Positions 48,399 to 56,966 of a stretch of DNA of 64,000 nt are shown here, in pieces. The stretch's first letter is position 1. Each line of letters begins with the position of its first letter. A program made the translations under genes and the position numbers. Source of the stretch: CAIKMD01 sp036501365 (lineage in GTDB: Bacteria; Pseudomonadota; Alphaproteobacteria; ATCC43930; CGMCC-115725); NCBI GenBank assembly GCA_036501365.1, contig DASYAL010000013.1, positions 186,001-250,000 of the forward strand, in the 5' to 3' direction. The notes beneath the pieces were generated by a model, which worked only from the letters and a program-made list of their open reading frames with translations, was not told the origin of the DNA and made no database searches.

Positions 48399-50813
48399 AT
48401 GCCGCTCGACGCCCTGCCACTGCCACCCAGCCTTGCGCCCTGGTTCGCGCGCCGCGGCTGGACCCCGCATCCGCACCAGCTTGCGATGATCGCCGCCGCG
48501 CAGGCGGGCCGCTCGGTGCTGCTCACCGCGCCGACCGGCGGCGGCAAGACGCTGGCCGGCTTCCTGCCGAGCCTGATCGAGCTAGCGCAGGTGCCCTCGG
48601 CCGGGCTGCACACTTTGTATATATCGCCGCTGAAGGCGTTGGCGGTCGACATCCACCGCAACCTCGTCAGCCCGGTCGCCGAGCTCGGCCTGCCGATCCG
48701 GCTGGAGACGCGGACCGGCGACACGCCGCCTTCGCGCCGCGCCCGCCAGCGCATCGCCCCGCCGCAAATGCTGATGACGACGCCGGAATCGCTGGCGCTG
48801 ATGCTGTCGCATCCGGATGCGGTCAAGACCTTCGCGCAACTTCGCGCCGTGATCGTCGACGAGGTTCACGCCCTCGCGGGCAGCAAGCGCGGCGATCTAC
48901 TCGCCCTCGGCCTCGCGCGGCTATCGCGTCTGGCCCCCGGGGCGCGGCATGTCGGCCTTTCCGCGACCATCGCCTGGCCGGAGGAGCTCGCCGCGTGGCT
49001 CGGCTCGGGCGGCAAGCATGTCCATCACATCGCCGCCGATCACGGGCCGTTGCCGCAGGTTGAGATGTTGGAGCCGGGCGACGAACTACCCTGGGCCGGA
49101 CATATGGCGCTTTACGCCATGGGCGAGCTCTATCGCGCGATCGAGCGGCATCGCAGTGTGATCGTCTTCGTTAACACCCGCGCCCAAGCCGAGCTGGTGT
49201 TCCAGGAGCTGTGGCGGCGCAACGAGGCCAACCTGCCGATCGCCCTCCATCACGGCAGCCTCGCGGTCGAACAGCGCCGCAAAGTCGAAGCGGCGATGGC
49301 TGAAGGGAGGCTGCGCGCGGTGGTCGCGACCTCTTCGCTCGATCTCGGCATCGATTGGGGCGAGATCGACCTCGTCGTCCAGATCGGCGCGCCCAAGGGC
49401 GTGTCGCGGCTGACGCAGCGCATCGGCCGCGCCAATCACCGGCTCGACGAACCGAGCGCTGCGCTGCTGGTGCCCGCCAACCGTTTCGAGGTGCTGGAAT
49501 GCCGCGCCGCGATTGCCGCGATCGCCGCGCGCGAGCTCGATGGCGACAAACCGCGTGCCGGCGGGCTCGACGTGCTGGCGCAGCACATCCTCGGCATGGC
49601 TTGTGCCGCGCCTTTTACCGCCGATGCGCTTTATGGAGAAGTAACCTCCGCGGCGCCTTATCACGCTTTGCAGCGCAAGGATTTCAACGACACCCTCGCT
49701 TTCGTCGAGCATGGCGGCTACGCGCTGCGCGAATATGAGCAATGGCGGCGGCTCTTCCACGACAGCCAAGGCCGCTATCACGTGGTCTCGCCGCAAGTGG
49801 CGCGGCGCTATCGCATGAATATCGGCACCATTGTCGAGGCGGTGATGCTGCGCGTGCGGGTCGGCGGCCGTGTGCTCGGCGAGGTCGAGGAGAATTTCGC
49901 CCTGGGCCTCGAACCTGGCGATACTTTTCTCTTCTCGGGCGAAGTTCTGCGCTTCGAGGAAATTCGCGGCATGGAGGTTCGCGCCAAGCGTGAGAAGAGC
50001 ACTCAGGCGCCGAAGATCCCGAGCTACGACGGCGGCAAGTTCCCGCTCTCGACGCATTTGGCCTCCCGCGTTCGCGGGATGCTGCAAACCCCTGAAAGTT
50101 GGCGCAGCCTGCCCCTGCCCGTCCGCGAATGGCTCGACGCGCAGCGCGAGCGCTCAATCATGCCGGATCGCGACGGGCTGCTGGTCGAGAGCTTCCCGCG
50201 CGGGCCGCATCATTACCTGGTCGTCTACGGCTTCGAGGGCCGGCCGGCGCATCAGACCTTGGGCATGCTGCTGACGAAACGGATGGAACGGGCCGGCAGC
50301 AAGCCGCTCGGCTTCGTGGCCACCGATTATGTGCTGGCGATCTGGAGCCTCGAGCCGGCACGCGATATCGATTCGCTGCTCGATCAGGAGATGCTGGGCG
50401 ACGATCTCGAAGTCTGGATGGCAGAATCCTCGATGCTGCGCCGCAGCTTCCGTAATGTCGCGATCATCGCCGGCCTCATTGAGCGCAACCATCCCGGCCA
50501 TGAGAAGACCCGGCGCCAGGTCACCTTCAACTCGGATCTGATCTACGACGTGCTGCGGCGGCATCAGCCCGATCATATCCTGCTGCGCGCGACTGTCGCC
50601 GACGCGGCGACCGGCCTCACGGACATCCGCCGCCTCGGCGAGATGCTGGCCCGGGCGAAGGGCCGCATCACTTTCCGCGAACTCGATCGCGTCTCGCCGC
50701 TGGCGATTCCCATCCTGCTCGAGGTCGGGCGTGAGGCCGTCTACGGCCAGGCGATCGATGCGCTGATCGGCGAGGCCGCCGAGCGACTGGTCAACGAGGC
50801 GCTCGCGCGCTGA
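48399..50813 (+). CDS. Ligase-associated DEXH-box DNA helicase (Lhr family)
   Basis: An 804-residue superfamily 2 helicase of the Lhr type. Walker A is TAPTGGGKT at 43-51, the DEVH box at 154-157 is the DEXH motif, SATIAWPEEL is motif III, and motif VI is QRIGRANHRLD. The C-terminal half has the winged-helix and Lhr core domain, ending in the DUF4016-like region typical of these proteins. It unwinds DNA during repair. The gene has no Shine-Dalgarno sequence; TATATT lies 8 nt upstream of the ATG. The phosphoesterase pdeM follows after 40 nt. Confidence 0.93.
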   Translation: MPLDALPLPPSLAPWFARRGWTPHPHQLAMIAAAQAGRSVLLTAPTGGGKTLAGFLPSLIELAQVPSAGLHTLYISPLKALAVDIHRNLVSPVAELGLPIRLETRTGDTPPSRRARQRIAPPQMLMTTPESLALMLSHPDAVKTFAQLRAVIVDEVHALAGSKRGDLLALGLARLSRLAPGARHVGLSATIAWPEELAAWLGSGGKHVHHIAADHGPLPQVEMLEPGDELPWAGHMALYAMGELYRAIERHRSVIVFVNTRAQAELVFQELWRRNEANLPIALHHGSLAVEQRRKVEAAMAEGRLRAVVATSSLDLGIDWGEIDLVVQIGAPKGVSRLTQRIGRANHRLDEPSAALLVPANRFEVLECRAAIAAIAARELDGDKPRAGGLDVLAQHILGMACAAPFTADALYGEVTSAAPYHALQRKDFNDTLAFVEHGGYALREYEQWRRLFHDSQGRYHVVSPQVARRYRMNIGTIVEAVMLRVRVGGRVLGEVEENFALGLEPGDTFLFSGEVLRFEEIRGMEVRAKREKSTQAPKIPSYDGGKFPLSTHLASRVRGMLQTPESWRSLPLPVREWLDAQRERSIMPDRDGLLVESFPRGPHHYLVVYGFEGRPAHQTLGMLLTKRMERAGSKPLGFVATDYVLAIWSLEPARDIDSLLDQEMLGDDLEVWMAESSMLRRSFRNVAIIAGLIERNHPGHEKTRRQVTFNSDLIYDVLRRHQPDHILLRATVADAATGLTDIRRLGEMLARAKGRITFRELDRVSPLAIPILLEVGREAVYGQAIDALIGEAAERLVNEALAR

Positions 50814-50853
50814 GCTTCTGGCTTGAGCCGCGCCGATCCCCTATAGAGCGCGG

Positions 50854-51552
50854 ATGCCCATCGCATCGCCGCAAAGCGAGGAAACTGGACGGCTGGTTCT
50901 CCACGGTATCGAACTCTTCGCCGAGCCCAGCGGCGCGTTGTGGTGGCCGGCCGCGGCGACACTGGTCGTGGCCGATCTCCATCTCGAAAAGGGCACGAGT
51001 TATGCGCGGCGCGGCGTGCTTTTGCCGCCCTACGACACGCGCACGACGCTCGGCCGTCTCGTCCAGGCAATCGGGCCGCGGGTGCGCCGCATCATCTGCC
51101 TCGGCGACAGCTTTCACGACGACGATGGCCCCGCGCGGTTGAGTCCGACCGATGCACTGCTGCTCCAACGCCTCACCGCCTGTCACGATTGGATCTGGGT
51201 GACGGGCAATCACGATCCGGCGCTCCCACCCGCCCTCGGTGGACGCGTCGTTACCGGCGAACTCCAGCTCGACGGGCTCGTGCTGCGGCACGAAGCCGAG
51301 AAGGACGGCAGCGGCGAGGTCAGCGGCCATTACCATCCGAAATCGCATATCGATATCCGCGGCCGGCGCCTGAGCGGCGCCTGCTTCATTCATGACGAGC
51401 GGCGGATCGTCCTTCCCGCCTTCGGCGCCTATGCCGGCGGGCTCCATATCGAGAGTGAGCCGATCCGCGCGCTCTTCCCCGCCGACTTCCGCATCGATCT
51501 CCTGCTTCGCGGCCAGCTCATGCGCCGCGAATTTTTTGCGACGGCCTTCTAG
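50854..51552 (+). CDS. pdeM: Ligase-associated DNA damage response endonuclease PdeM
   Basis: A 232-residue calcineurin-like metallophosphoesterase. Metal motifs are in order: DLHLEKG (D41, H43), GDSFHD near 84-89, GNHD at 118-121, and SGHYHPK with its histidines. This protein is the fourth member of the ligase/exonuclease/helicase cassette. TATAGA ends 6 nt before the ATG and there is no Shine-Dalgarno sequence, so it may also be transcribed as a leaderless message in addition to read-through from the helicase gene. Confidence 0.92.
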   Translation: MPIASPQSEETGRLVLHGIELFAEPSGALWWPAAATLVVADLHLEKGTSYARRGVLLPPYDTRTTLGRLVQAIGPRVRRIICLGDSFHDDDGPARLSPTDALLLQRLTACHDWIWVTGNHDPALPPALGGRVVTGELQLDGLVLRHEAEKDGSGEVSGHYHPKSHIDIRGRRLSGACFIHDERRIVLPAFGAYAGGLHIESEPIRALFPADFRIDLLLRGQLMRREFFATAF

Positions 51553-51629
51553 CCGCGGGAACGAAACCGAATTTCCCCGCATTTCCTGTTGCAGATCGAG
51601 TGCGCGATCAAGCAGGAAGGACATTTTCG

Positions 51630-51821
51630 ATGGCACGGAAATATTCGAAAGCTGCCGGCGGCTACGTCAAGCGCGCGATGAAAAAGCGCAAAGCGCGCAA
51701 GCTCAGGAGCGGCCGGAGCGGCCGGAAGGTCAAGAGCCGCAAGCAGGCGATCGCGATCGGCTTGTCGGAGGCGCGGCGCAAAGGCAAGAAAGTACCGAAG
51801 CGGAAACGCAAGAAATCCTGA
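51630..51821 (+). CDS. Small basic protein, DUF6496-like
   Basis: A 63-residue, strongly basic peptide: RSGRSGRKVKSRKQAIAIGLSEARRKGKKVPK matches the conserved core of the DUF6496 family (SGKKVKSRKQAIAIALSEAR). The composition, with more than a third Lys plus Arg, suggests nucleic-acid binding. AGGAAGG lies about 8 nt before the ATG. Found next to DNA repair and stress genes; function unknown. Confidence 0.75.
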   Translation: MARKYSKAAGGYVKRAMKKRKARKLRSGRSGRKVKSRKQAIAIGLSEARRKGKKVPKRKRKKS

Positions 51822-51851
51822 ACGCGGGGCGCGGCGGGGAGGTATCGGCCG

Positions 51852-52427
51852 CTAGGACCCTTTGCCGTTTTTCTTGCGCTTCGCGAAGGCTTTCATCCCG
51901 GCCTCGATCAGCTTCTTCGCTTTGCCGGGACCGACCGCGCGCCGCGACTTGAATTCGCGGCCGCGCAGCTTGTTGTATTCGACGAAGAACTCCTTGATCT
52001 CTTCCATGAGATGCGACCGGAGACCGTTGATCGACCGCACACTCTCATGCGTCTGGGCATGGCAGGCAACGGCGACCAGGCGGTCGTTGCGAGTCCATTT
52101 GCCCTTTTTCTCGCGCTGCTTGGCTTCGATGGCGCCGATCAGCCGCGCGCGGATGACGCAGCCCGGGACGACGGGCGCGTCCATCAGCACAAGGATGTCG
52201 AGCGGATCGCCGTCCTCGCCGAGGGTCGAGGGCGTGAAGCCGAAATCATAAGGGAATCTCATGCCTTCCGGCAGAACGGTGGCGAGCTCCATGCAGTCGC
52301 AATCGGGATCGTAGTCGTATTTGTTGCGGCTGCCCTTGGGCGTCTCGATCACGACCCGGAGATCGCCCTCGTCGTCGAAGGTCGCCGTTTCGGAGAGGAT
52401 TGCATGGCGCGCGACAGCTTGGGGCAT
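51852..52427 (-). CDS. ppa: Inorganic pyrophosphatase (family I)
   Basis: A 191-residue family I pyrophosphatase hydrolysing PPi to phosphate. Visible active-site features are ETPKGSRNKYDYD at about 29-41, FPYDFGFTPSTLGEDGDPLDILVLMD, containing the metal-binding signature DGDPLD, and GKWTRNDRLVAV. The Lys-rich C-terminus (AFAKRKKNGKGS) is longer than usual. There is no obvious ribosome site before ATG 52427. It converges on the DUF6496-like gene. Confidence 0.93.
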   Translation of the reverse strand: MPQAVARHAILSETATFDDEGDLRVVIETPKGSRNKYDYDPDCDCMELATVLPEGMRFPYDFGFTPSTLGEDGDPLDILVLMDAPVVPGCVIRARLIGAIEAKQREKKGKWTRNDRLVAVACHAQTHESVRSINGLRSHLMEEIKEFFVEYNKLRGREFKSRRAVGPGKAKKLIEAGMKAFAKRKKNGKGS

Positions 52428-52510
52428 CGGAGGAATCCGGCAGATGACACTTTTTATGCAACTCGGCAGATCGGACCTGGTTCCTTTCGGGATATATCGA
52501 GGCGCGTGGC

Positions 52511-53581
52511 ATGACGAATGTCAGAAAAGGCCAATATCCCGGCAAGCTGTCGCGCGAGGCCTTCCGCGCCCATTTCAGCAAGTCCTTCGCCGATCCGCTG
52601 TTTGTGCCCGAGCACGAAGCAATCGGTCGGCTGGAGGCGATCGCCTGGAACGCCTATTGCCAAAGCCGCAAAGCACCGATCACACGCAAGGCCGGCCCCG
52701 GTTTCGCCGATCCGGATTACGAGCTGTCGCTCGATTGGATCGCGGCGCATGACGCGCTGATCGAGGCGGAGAAACGGCAGAAGAAACCGGCGAGCCCATC
52801 GCGGGTGCTGGTCATCTGCGCCGCCGCGCGCAACGACGGGACGTGTCCGGGCGAGATGTCGAAAAGCTATCGTTTGGCCAAGCACGCCACCGCGATCTTC
52901 GAGGGCGCATCGGTCGTCGTCGACTTTCTCGATCTGAGCAATCTCGTTTCGGAATACGGTCAGAAGATCCACCCCTGTAAAGCCTGTGTCTCAACGGCGA
53001 TGCCGCTCTGCCATTGGCCGTGCAGCTGCTATCCCAATCACAGCCTCGGTCAAGCCGATGACTGGATGAACGAGATCTATCCGAAATGGGTCGCCGCGCA
53101 TGGCGTTCTCATCGTGACGCCGGTCTATTGGTATCAGGCGCCGAGCACCTTGAAGCTGATGATCGACCGCCTGGTCTGCGCCGATGGCGGCAATCCCGAC
53201 CCGACCTCGACGGCGGGCAAGGATGTTGCGAAGGCCAAGGAAATCGAGCTTGCCGGCTGGTCTTATCCCAAGCATCTCGCTGGCCGCACCTACGGTCTCG
53301 TCGTCCACGGCGACGTCGCAGCCACCGAAAGCGTGCGCCGCAGCTTGGCCGATTGGCTCGAGTGGATGGGACTCATTCCCGCCGGCAACAAGGCGCTAGT
53401 CGATCGCTATATCGGCTATTACGAGCCCTACGCGAGCAGCCACGAGGCACTCGATCGGGACACGGCGCTGTTCGAGGAAGTCGCCAATGCCGCCCGCGCG
53501 CTCACGCAAGCGGTCGGCGAGCTGCGCCGGGGGCGCCTGTCGCAGCCCGGCGCGACCTTGGCCACACCCCGACCGAAATAG
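52511..53581 (+). CDS. Flavodoxin-like NADPH-dependent FMN reductase with N-terminal extension
   Basis: A 356-residue protein. Residues 1-95 form a helical N-terminal region (YPGKLSREAFRAHFSKSFADPLF) that I do not recognise. From about 97 on it is a flavodoxin-like fold: RVLVICAAARNDGTCPGEMSKSY (phosphate loop), then a cysteine cluster CKACVSTAMPLCHWPCSC, QADDWMNEIYPKW, and TPVYWYQAPSTLKLMIDRLVC. The fold binds FMN and reduces quinones, nitro compounds or metals. Five cysteines within 18 residues are more than usual for the family and could bind a metal or act in redox. It is a stand-alone gene divergent from ppa. Confidence 0.8.
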   Translation: MTNVRKGQYPGKLSREAFRAHFSKSFADPLFVPEHEAIGRLEAIAWNAYCQSRKAPITRKAGPGFADPDYELSLDWIAAHDALIEAEKRQKKPASPSRVLVICAAARNDGTCPGEMSKSYRLAKHATAIFEGASVVVDFLDLSNLVSEYGQKIHPCKACVSTAMPLCHWPCSCYPNHSLGQADDWMNEIYPKWVAAHGVLIVTPVYWYQAPSTLKLMIDRLVCADGGNPDPTSTAGKDVAKAKEIELAGWSYPKHLAGRTYGLVVHGDVAATESVRRSLADWLEWMGLIPAGNKALVDRYIGYYEPYASSHEALDRDTALFEEVANAARALTQAVGELRRGRLSQPGATLATPRPK

Positions 53582-53643
53582 CGGTCGCGCCTAGCCGCTT
53601 ATGCGCTACATCCTTGCGCTGCCGAAGCGGAACAGGCTCCTAT

Positions 53644-54162
53644 TTACCGATAAAGCAAGTCGCTCGACTGACGGACGAGGAAGGTGTCGCCGCGGCGGAG
53701 AAAATCGATTACCAGCTCGGCCACAGCTTCCGGCCGCTCTTCGGCCATCGCCGCGCCGGCATCGTAGACGAAAACCACATTCGCATTCGCGAGGCGCTCA
53801 CGGTAATGTCTGCCGGCTTCGGGCGGCGCTGACGTGTCTGTCGTCCCGAAAATCGCCAGCAAGGGTGCTTTCAGCGTACTTAATTGCCCAATGAGCGTTT
53901 CGTCTGCCGCGCGGCCATCGGCCGCGATAAGCGTCGGCCCCAGCAGCACCACAGCAGTGACAGCTTCCGGACGATCGAGCACGAAACGGAGGGCAGCCGC
54001 CGCGGCATCGCGTTCGGCGATCACGCCGAAGCGGCCCGCGCCTGGCGGTGGCGCGCCATCGATCACGCGAAACCGAGCGGCGACGAGCTTCCGCAACGCC
54101 GGCGAGCGTTTCGCATCGCCCAGCCAGAGCACGGTATCGCTGAGTGCTTTTTCGTCCGCCAT
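53644..54162 (-). CDS. Alpha/beta hydrolase-fold protein lacking catalytic residues
   Basis: A 172-residue protein with the outline of the C-terminal two thirds of an alpha/beta hydrolase. The strand-elbow region reads GVIAERDAAAAALRF where a nucleophile Ser in GxSxG is expected, and the late segment VYDAGAAMAEERPEA stands where GAGH with the catalytic His is expected. APLLAIFGTTDTSAPPEAG keeps the Asp-loop layout. So two triad positions are lost, suggesting a pseudoenzyme, perhaps a binding partner. The start is 1 nt after the LLM oxidoreductase stop, so the two are coupled. Confidence 0.7.
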   Translation of the reverse strand: MADEKALSDTVLWLGDAKRSPALRKLVAARFRVIDGAPPPGAGRFGVIAERDAAAAALRFVLDRPEAVTAVVLLGPTLIAADGRAADETLIGQLSTLKAPLLAIFGTTDTSAPPEAGRHYRERLANANVVFVYDAGAAMAEERPEAVAELVIDFLRRGDTFLVRQSSDLLYR

Positions 54163-54163
54163 G

Positions 54164-55249
54164 TCAGAGCTCGCGAATCCGCGGCAGCACTTTAGTGCCG
54201 AAGAGCTCGATCGAGTGCAACGTCTTGTCGCCGAGCTGGGCCGCGAGGGGGCAATCGAGGATCCCGGCGCCGATCTCTTTGCGGATGCGCTCGATCTGCC
54301 GGATAATCGTGTCTGGCGAGCCGACGAGGATCTGGCCGGAATTGATCCGGTCCTGGAGCGTCCGCGTTGCCGTGCGGGTCGCCTGGCTTTCGTCGCGCCC
54401 ATAGTAGGCGGTCTCGGTCATGGCTTTGTTGATTGAAACATTGGACGTGGTAAGGGAGATGCGCGGCGGGGCCCTGCTCATATCGTCAAAGGCCTCCTCG
54501 TCGGTCTCGGCGACATGGAAGCCGACGCGATAGATGATGTCGTCAGGCTTTGCCTCCCACCCCACCTCGTGGCATTGGCCCTGGTAGTAGGCCGAGGCTT
54601 TGGCCGCCTGGGCGATCGTCGTGAAGGCGAAGCCGAGGCCGATGTGGTTGCGCGCGGCACATTCGCCGGCTTCGGGGCTCGATCCCGACATGTAAATCGG
54701 CGGATGCGGCCGCTGCACCGGCCGCGGCCAGATCGAAATGGAGCGATATTGATAATAGCGGCCTTGCCAACCGAAAGGCTCCGGCTCGGTCCAGGCGCGG
54801 CGGATGATCTCCAGCGCTTCCGCGAACCGCGCCCGCGATTCCGACGGATTGAAGTTGTAAGTGACGTATTCGTTGGGCGTACCGCGCATGAAGCCGGCGA
54901 TCAGGCGACCGCCAGTCATCGCATCGAGCATGGCGAATTCCTCGGCGACGCGGACCGGATTCAGCGTCGGCAGGCTCGGACCGAGCACGGCGATCTTCGC
55001 GCGCTTCACCACCTGGCTAAGCGCTCCGGCGAAGATCATCGGATTGGGCGTCAGCGATAGCGCTGAATAGTGATGTTCGGCGACCGTGACCCAATCGAAA
55101 CCGAACACATCCGCGAGGCGGAATTGCTCGAGGGTGATCGCCATCGATTCCTCGGCGGTTTCGGGCTCGCAATATTTGGCGGGTAATGGCCAGACGCCAT
55201 CCGGCGTGCGACCGACATAGCGCGAGGTGCAAAAGAGCGCGGCTTTCAT
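54164..55249 (-). CDS. LLM class flavin-dependent oxidoreductase
   Basis: A 361-residue luciferase-like monooxygenase. MKAALFCTSRYVGRTPD, DWVTVAEHHYSALSLTPNP, ILGPSLPTL-type strand (VLGPSLPTLNPVRVAEE) and LIAGFMRGTPNEY are class features. The enzyme uses reduced FMN and oxygen on an unknown substrate. I chose ATG 55249 as the family-consistent start; further upstream codons in frame lack family similarity. It is divergent from the amidohydrolase gene (118 nt between starts) and followed by the pseudoenzyme gene after 1 nt; these three may form a small catabolic unit. Confidence 0.9.
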   Translation of the reverse strand: MKAALFCTSRYVGRTPDGVWPLPAKYCEPETAEESMAITLEQFRLADVFGFDWVTVAEHHYSALSLTPNPMIFAGALSQVVKRAKIAVLGPSLPTLNPVRVAEEFAMLDAMTGGRLIAGFMRGTPNEYVTYNFNPSESRARFAEALEIIRRAWTEPEPFGWQGRYYQYRSISIWPRPVQRPHPPIYMSGSSPEAGECAARNHIGLGFAFTTIAQAAKASAYYQGQCHEVGWEAKPDDIIYRVGFHVAETDEEAFDDMSRAPPRISLTTSNVSINKAMTETAYYGRDESQATRTATRTLQDRINSGQILVGSPDTIIRQIERIRKEIGAGILDCPLAAQLGDKTLHSIELFGTKVLPRIREL

Positions 55250-55367
55250 GCGGCATACCGTACCATGCGGGCCCGCGAGACGCACCTCCCCACCATCCCA
55301 TCCGCCGCATGGCTTGCCTGGCGGGGGGCAATCATCCCACAATCGGCCACCAGCGAGGGAGGACAGC

Positions 55368-56357
55368 ATGGCAGAGGGCAACGCCGAGCGCTACCGGCGC
55401 ATCGCGGTCGAAGAAGCCTATATGATCCCCGAGATCGCGGCGCTCGAGAGCACGCGCATTCCCGGCCGCAGCGAGACATCGAAGCTGCGCGAGCACATCA
55501 TGAAATCGCTGCTCGACATGGGCGATGGGCGCATCAAAGCGATGGACAAAGACGGCATCGCGATGCAGGTCTGCCTCCTCGCCGGCATCGGACTCCAAGA
55601 CATCGACCCGGTGCAAGGGAACGAGCTCGCCGCGCTGGCGAACGATCGCCTCGCGGAGATGGCGCGCAAATATCCTCAACGCATCGCCGGCCTCGCGGGC
55701 TTCGCGCCGCGCGATCCGGTCCGTGCGTCGCGCGAGCTCGAGCGCGCAGTGAAGACGCTCGACCTGAAGGGCGGCGTCATCAATTCGCATTCGCTGGGCG
55801 AATATCTCGACGACAAGAAATTCTGGCCGATCTTCGAGACCGTGCAGGCGATGGACGTGCCGATCTATATCCATCCGCGCGATCCCTCCCCGCAAATGAT
55901 CAAGCCGTTCGAGGTGTTCGGTTTCAAGGTCGGATGGTCCTGGGCCGCCGAAGTCGGCACGCATATTATCCGCATCATCGGCAACGGCGTCTTTGACCAG
56001 TTCCCGCGCTTGCGGCTTGTCATTGGCCATATGGGCGAGGGCCTGCCGTTCTTCCTCGATCGCATCGACAACCGCTATTTCTGGGAGCACGAAATGGCGG
56101 CACGGCCGCCACAGCTCAAGCGCAAGCCCAGCGATTATATCCGCGACAACATCGTCGTCACCACCAGCGGCATGAACTTCGCCGCGCCGCTGCTCATGAC
56201 CATCCAGACGCTCGGCATCGACAACGTCCTATTCGCGGGGGACTACCCGTTCGAGAACGTGCGCGAATCGGTCGACGCGGTCGACCGGCTGGCGATCGCC
56301 GATCGCGACAAGGAGAAGCTCTACAGCCTCAACGCGATGCGGGTGTTCCGTCTCTAA
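55368..56357 (+). CDS. Amidohydrolase 2 family metal-dependent hydrolase/decarboxylase
   Basis: A 329-residue amidohydrolase of the ACMSD/gamma-resorcylate decarboxylase type. It begins RRIAVEEAYMIPEI, where EExY replaces the usual HxH. IYIHPRDPS, VIGHMGEGLPFFLDRID and FAGDYPFEN give the metal and substrate ligands (His, His, Asp). The family decarboxylates or hydrolyses aromatic acids and related compounds. GGGAGGACAGC precedes ATG 55368. Divergent transcription with the LLM oxidoreductase suggests linked substrates. The 101 nt that follow hold no gene. Confidence 0.88.
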   Translation: MAEGNAERYRRIAVEEAYMIPEIAALESTRIPGRSETSKLREHIMKSLLDMGDGRIKAMDKDGIAMQVCLLAGIGLQDIDPVQGNELAALANDRLAEMARKYPQRIAGLAGFAPRDPVRASRELERAVKTLDLKGGVINSHSLGEYLDDKKFWPIFETVQAMDVPIYIHPRDPSPQMIKPFEVFGFKVGWSWAAEVGTHIIRIIGNGVFDQFPRLRLVIGHMGEGLPFFLDRIDNRYFWEHEMAARPPQLKRKPSDYIRDNIVVTTSGMNFAAPLLMTIQTLGIDNVLFAGDYPFENVRESVDAVDRLAIADRDKEKLYSLNAMRVFRL

Positions 56358-56458
56358 CCTCCGCGCAAACGGCTTTACCCTCGCGTCGACCAGGGCGAGC
56401 GTAGGGGCAAAGACCCGGCAAGCGGTCGATGCTTGAAAAGCAATCAAGGGAGGATGTG

Positions 56459-56533
56459 ATGAAAGCGAGCATCCCGGCGCGGCCGATCAGTTGGCCGGTC
56501 TGCGTGACCGTCTTCTTCCTCAGCAGCGTCTAG
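56459..56533 (+). CDS. 24-residue ORF with strong ribosome binding site
   Basis: ATG 56459 is preceded by AAGGGAGGATGTG, a very good Shine-Dalgarno sequence. It encodes a 24-residue peptide, MKASIPARPISWPVC then VTVFFLSSV, with a hydrophobic end. Its last 9 codons, including the TAG, form the start of the perfect 43-bp tandem repeat that follows. It may be a small membrane peptide, or the 5' remnant of a gene broken by the duplication. No homolog comes to mind. Confidence 0.4.
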   Translation: MKASIPARPISWPVCVTVFFLSSV

Positions 56534-56592
56534 CGACGTGCTCGCACCCACCGTCTTCTTCCTCAGCAGCGTCTAGCGACGTGCTCGCACCC
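56507..56592. repeat. Perfect 43-bp direct tandem repeat, two copies
   Basis: Copy 1 occupies 56507-56549 and copy 2 occupies 56550-56592, identical base for base; both contain TCTTCTTCCTCAGCAGC and TAGCGACGTG. Repeats of this perfection in non-coding DNA point to recent slippage or duplication. The left copy holds the end of the 24-residue ORF. Confidence 0.9.
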
Positions 56593-56621
56593 GCAGTAGT
56601 GCGCGCCGCCGGCGAGGAGGC

Positions 56622-56966
56622 TCAGTCGTGCGCATCAGCGGGTTCGGTCTCTTCCGCCTTTTCCTCTTCGTCCTCATCGTGCTCGCGGCGCGCATTGCGC
56701 TTGTGACCCATCGTACTGAAGAGCATGGCACGTGATTCGCCGCCCTTGCGTCCTGCCGCCGCGGCAAGCTCGCGATTCTGCGAGAAGCTGCGCTCGCCTG
56801 CCGGCACCGCTTCGCCGCCTTTTTTGCCGGCCGCTGCGGCGAGCTGCCGGTTTTTCGAGAAGCTGCGCTTCTCGGGGGGAACGCCGTGGCCGCCCTTGCT
56901 GGCGATCTCACGTTGCCGGGCGGGGTCCATCGACGCAAACCCGCGATTTGACTTCACCGGTTCCAT
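56622..56966 (-). CDS. KGG-repeat general stress protein
   Basis: A 114-residue hydrophilic protein with three KGG units: SKGGHGVPPEKRSFSKNRQLA, GKKGGEAVPAGERSFSQNRELA and GRKGGES. Each unit carries the xxxGGxxxxxxxRxF pattern of the KGG/Con-10-like stress-induced family found in bacteria and fungi, linked to desiccation, osmotic and conidiation responses. The C-terminal tail is acidic (EHDEDEEEKAEETEPADAHD) and disordered. There is no transmembrane segment. The ribosome site before ATG 56966 is weak. Confidence 0.85.
   Translation of the reverse strand: MEPVKSNRGFASMDPARQREIASKGGHGVPPEKRSFSKNRQLAAAAGKKGGEAVPAGERSFSQNRELAAAAGRKGGESRAMLFSTMGHKRNARREHDEDEEEKAEETEPADAHD

Noticed and set aside
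56507..56592. Start of a CRISPR array or insertion-sequence footprint
   Set aside because: There are just two abutting copies with no spacer, no inverted ends and no transposase or cas gene.
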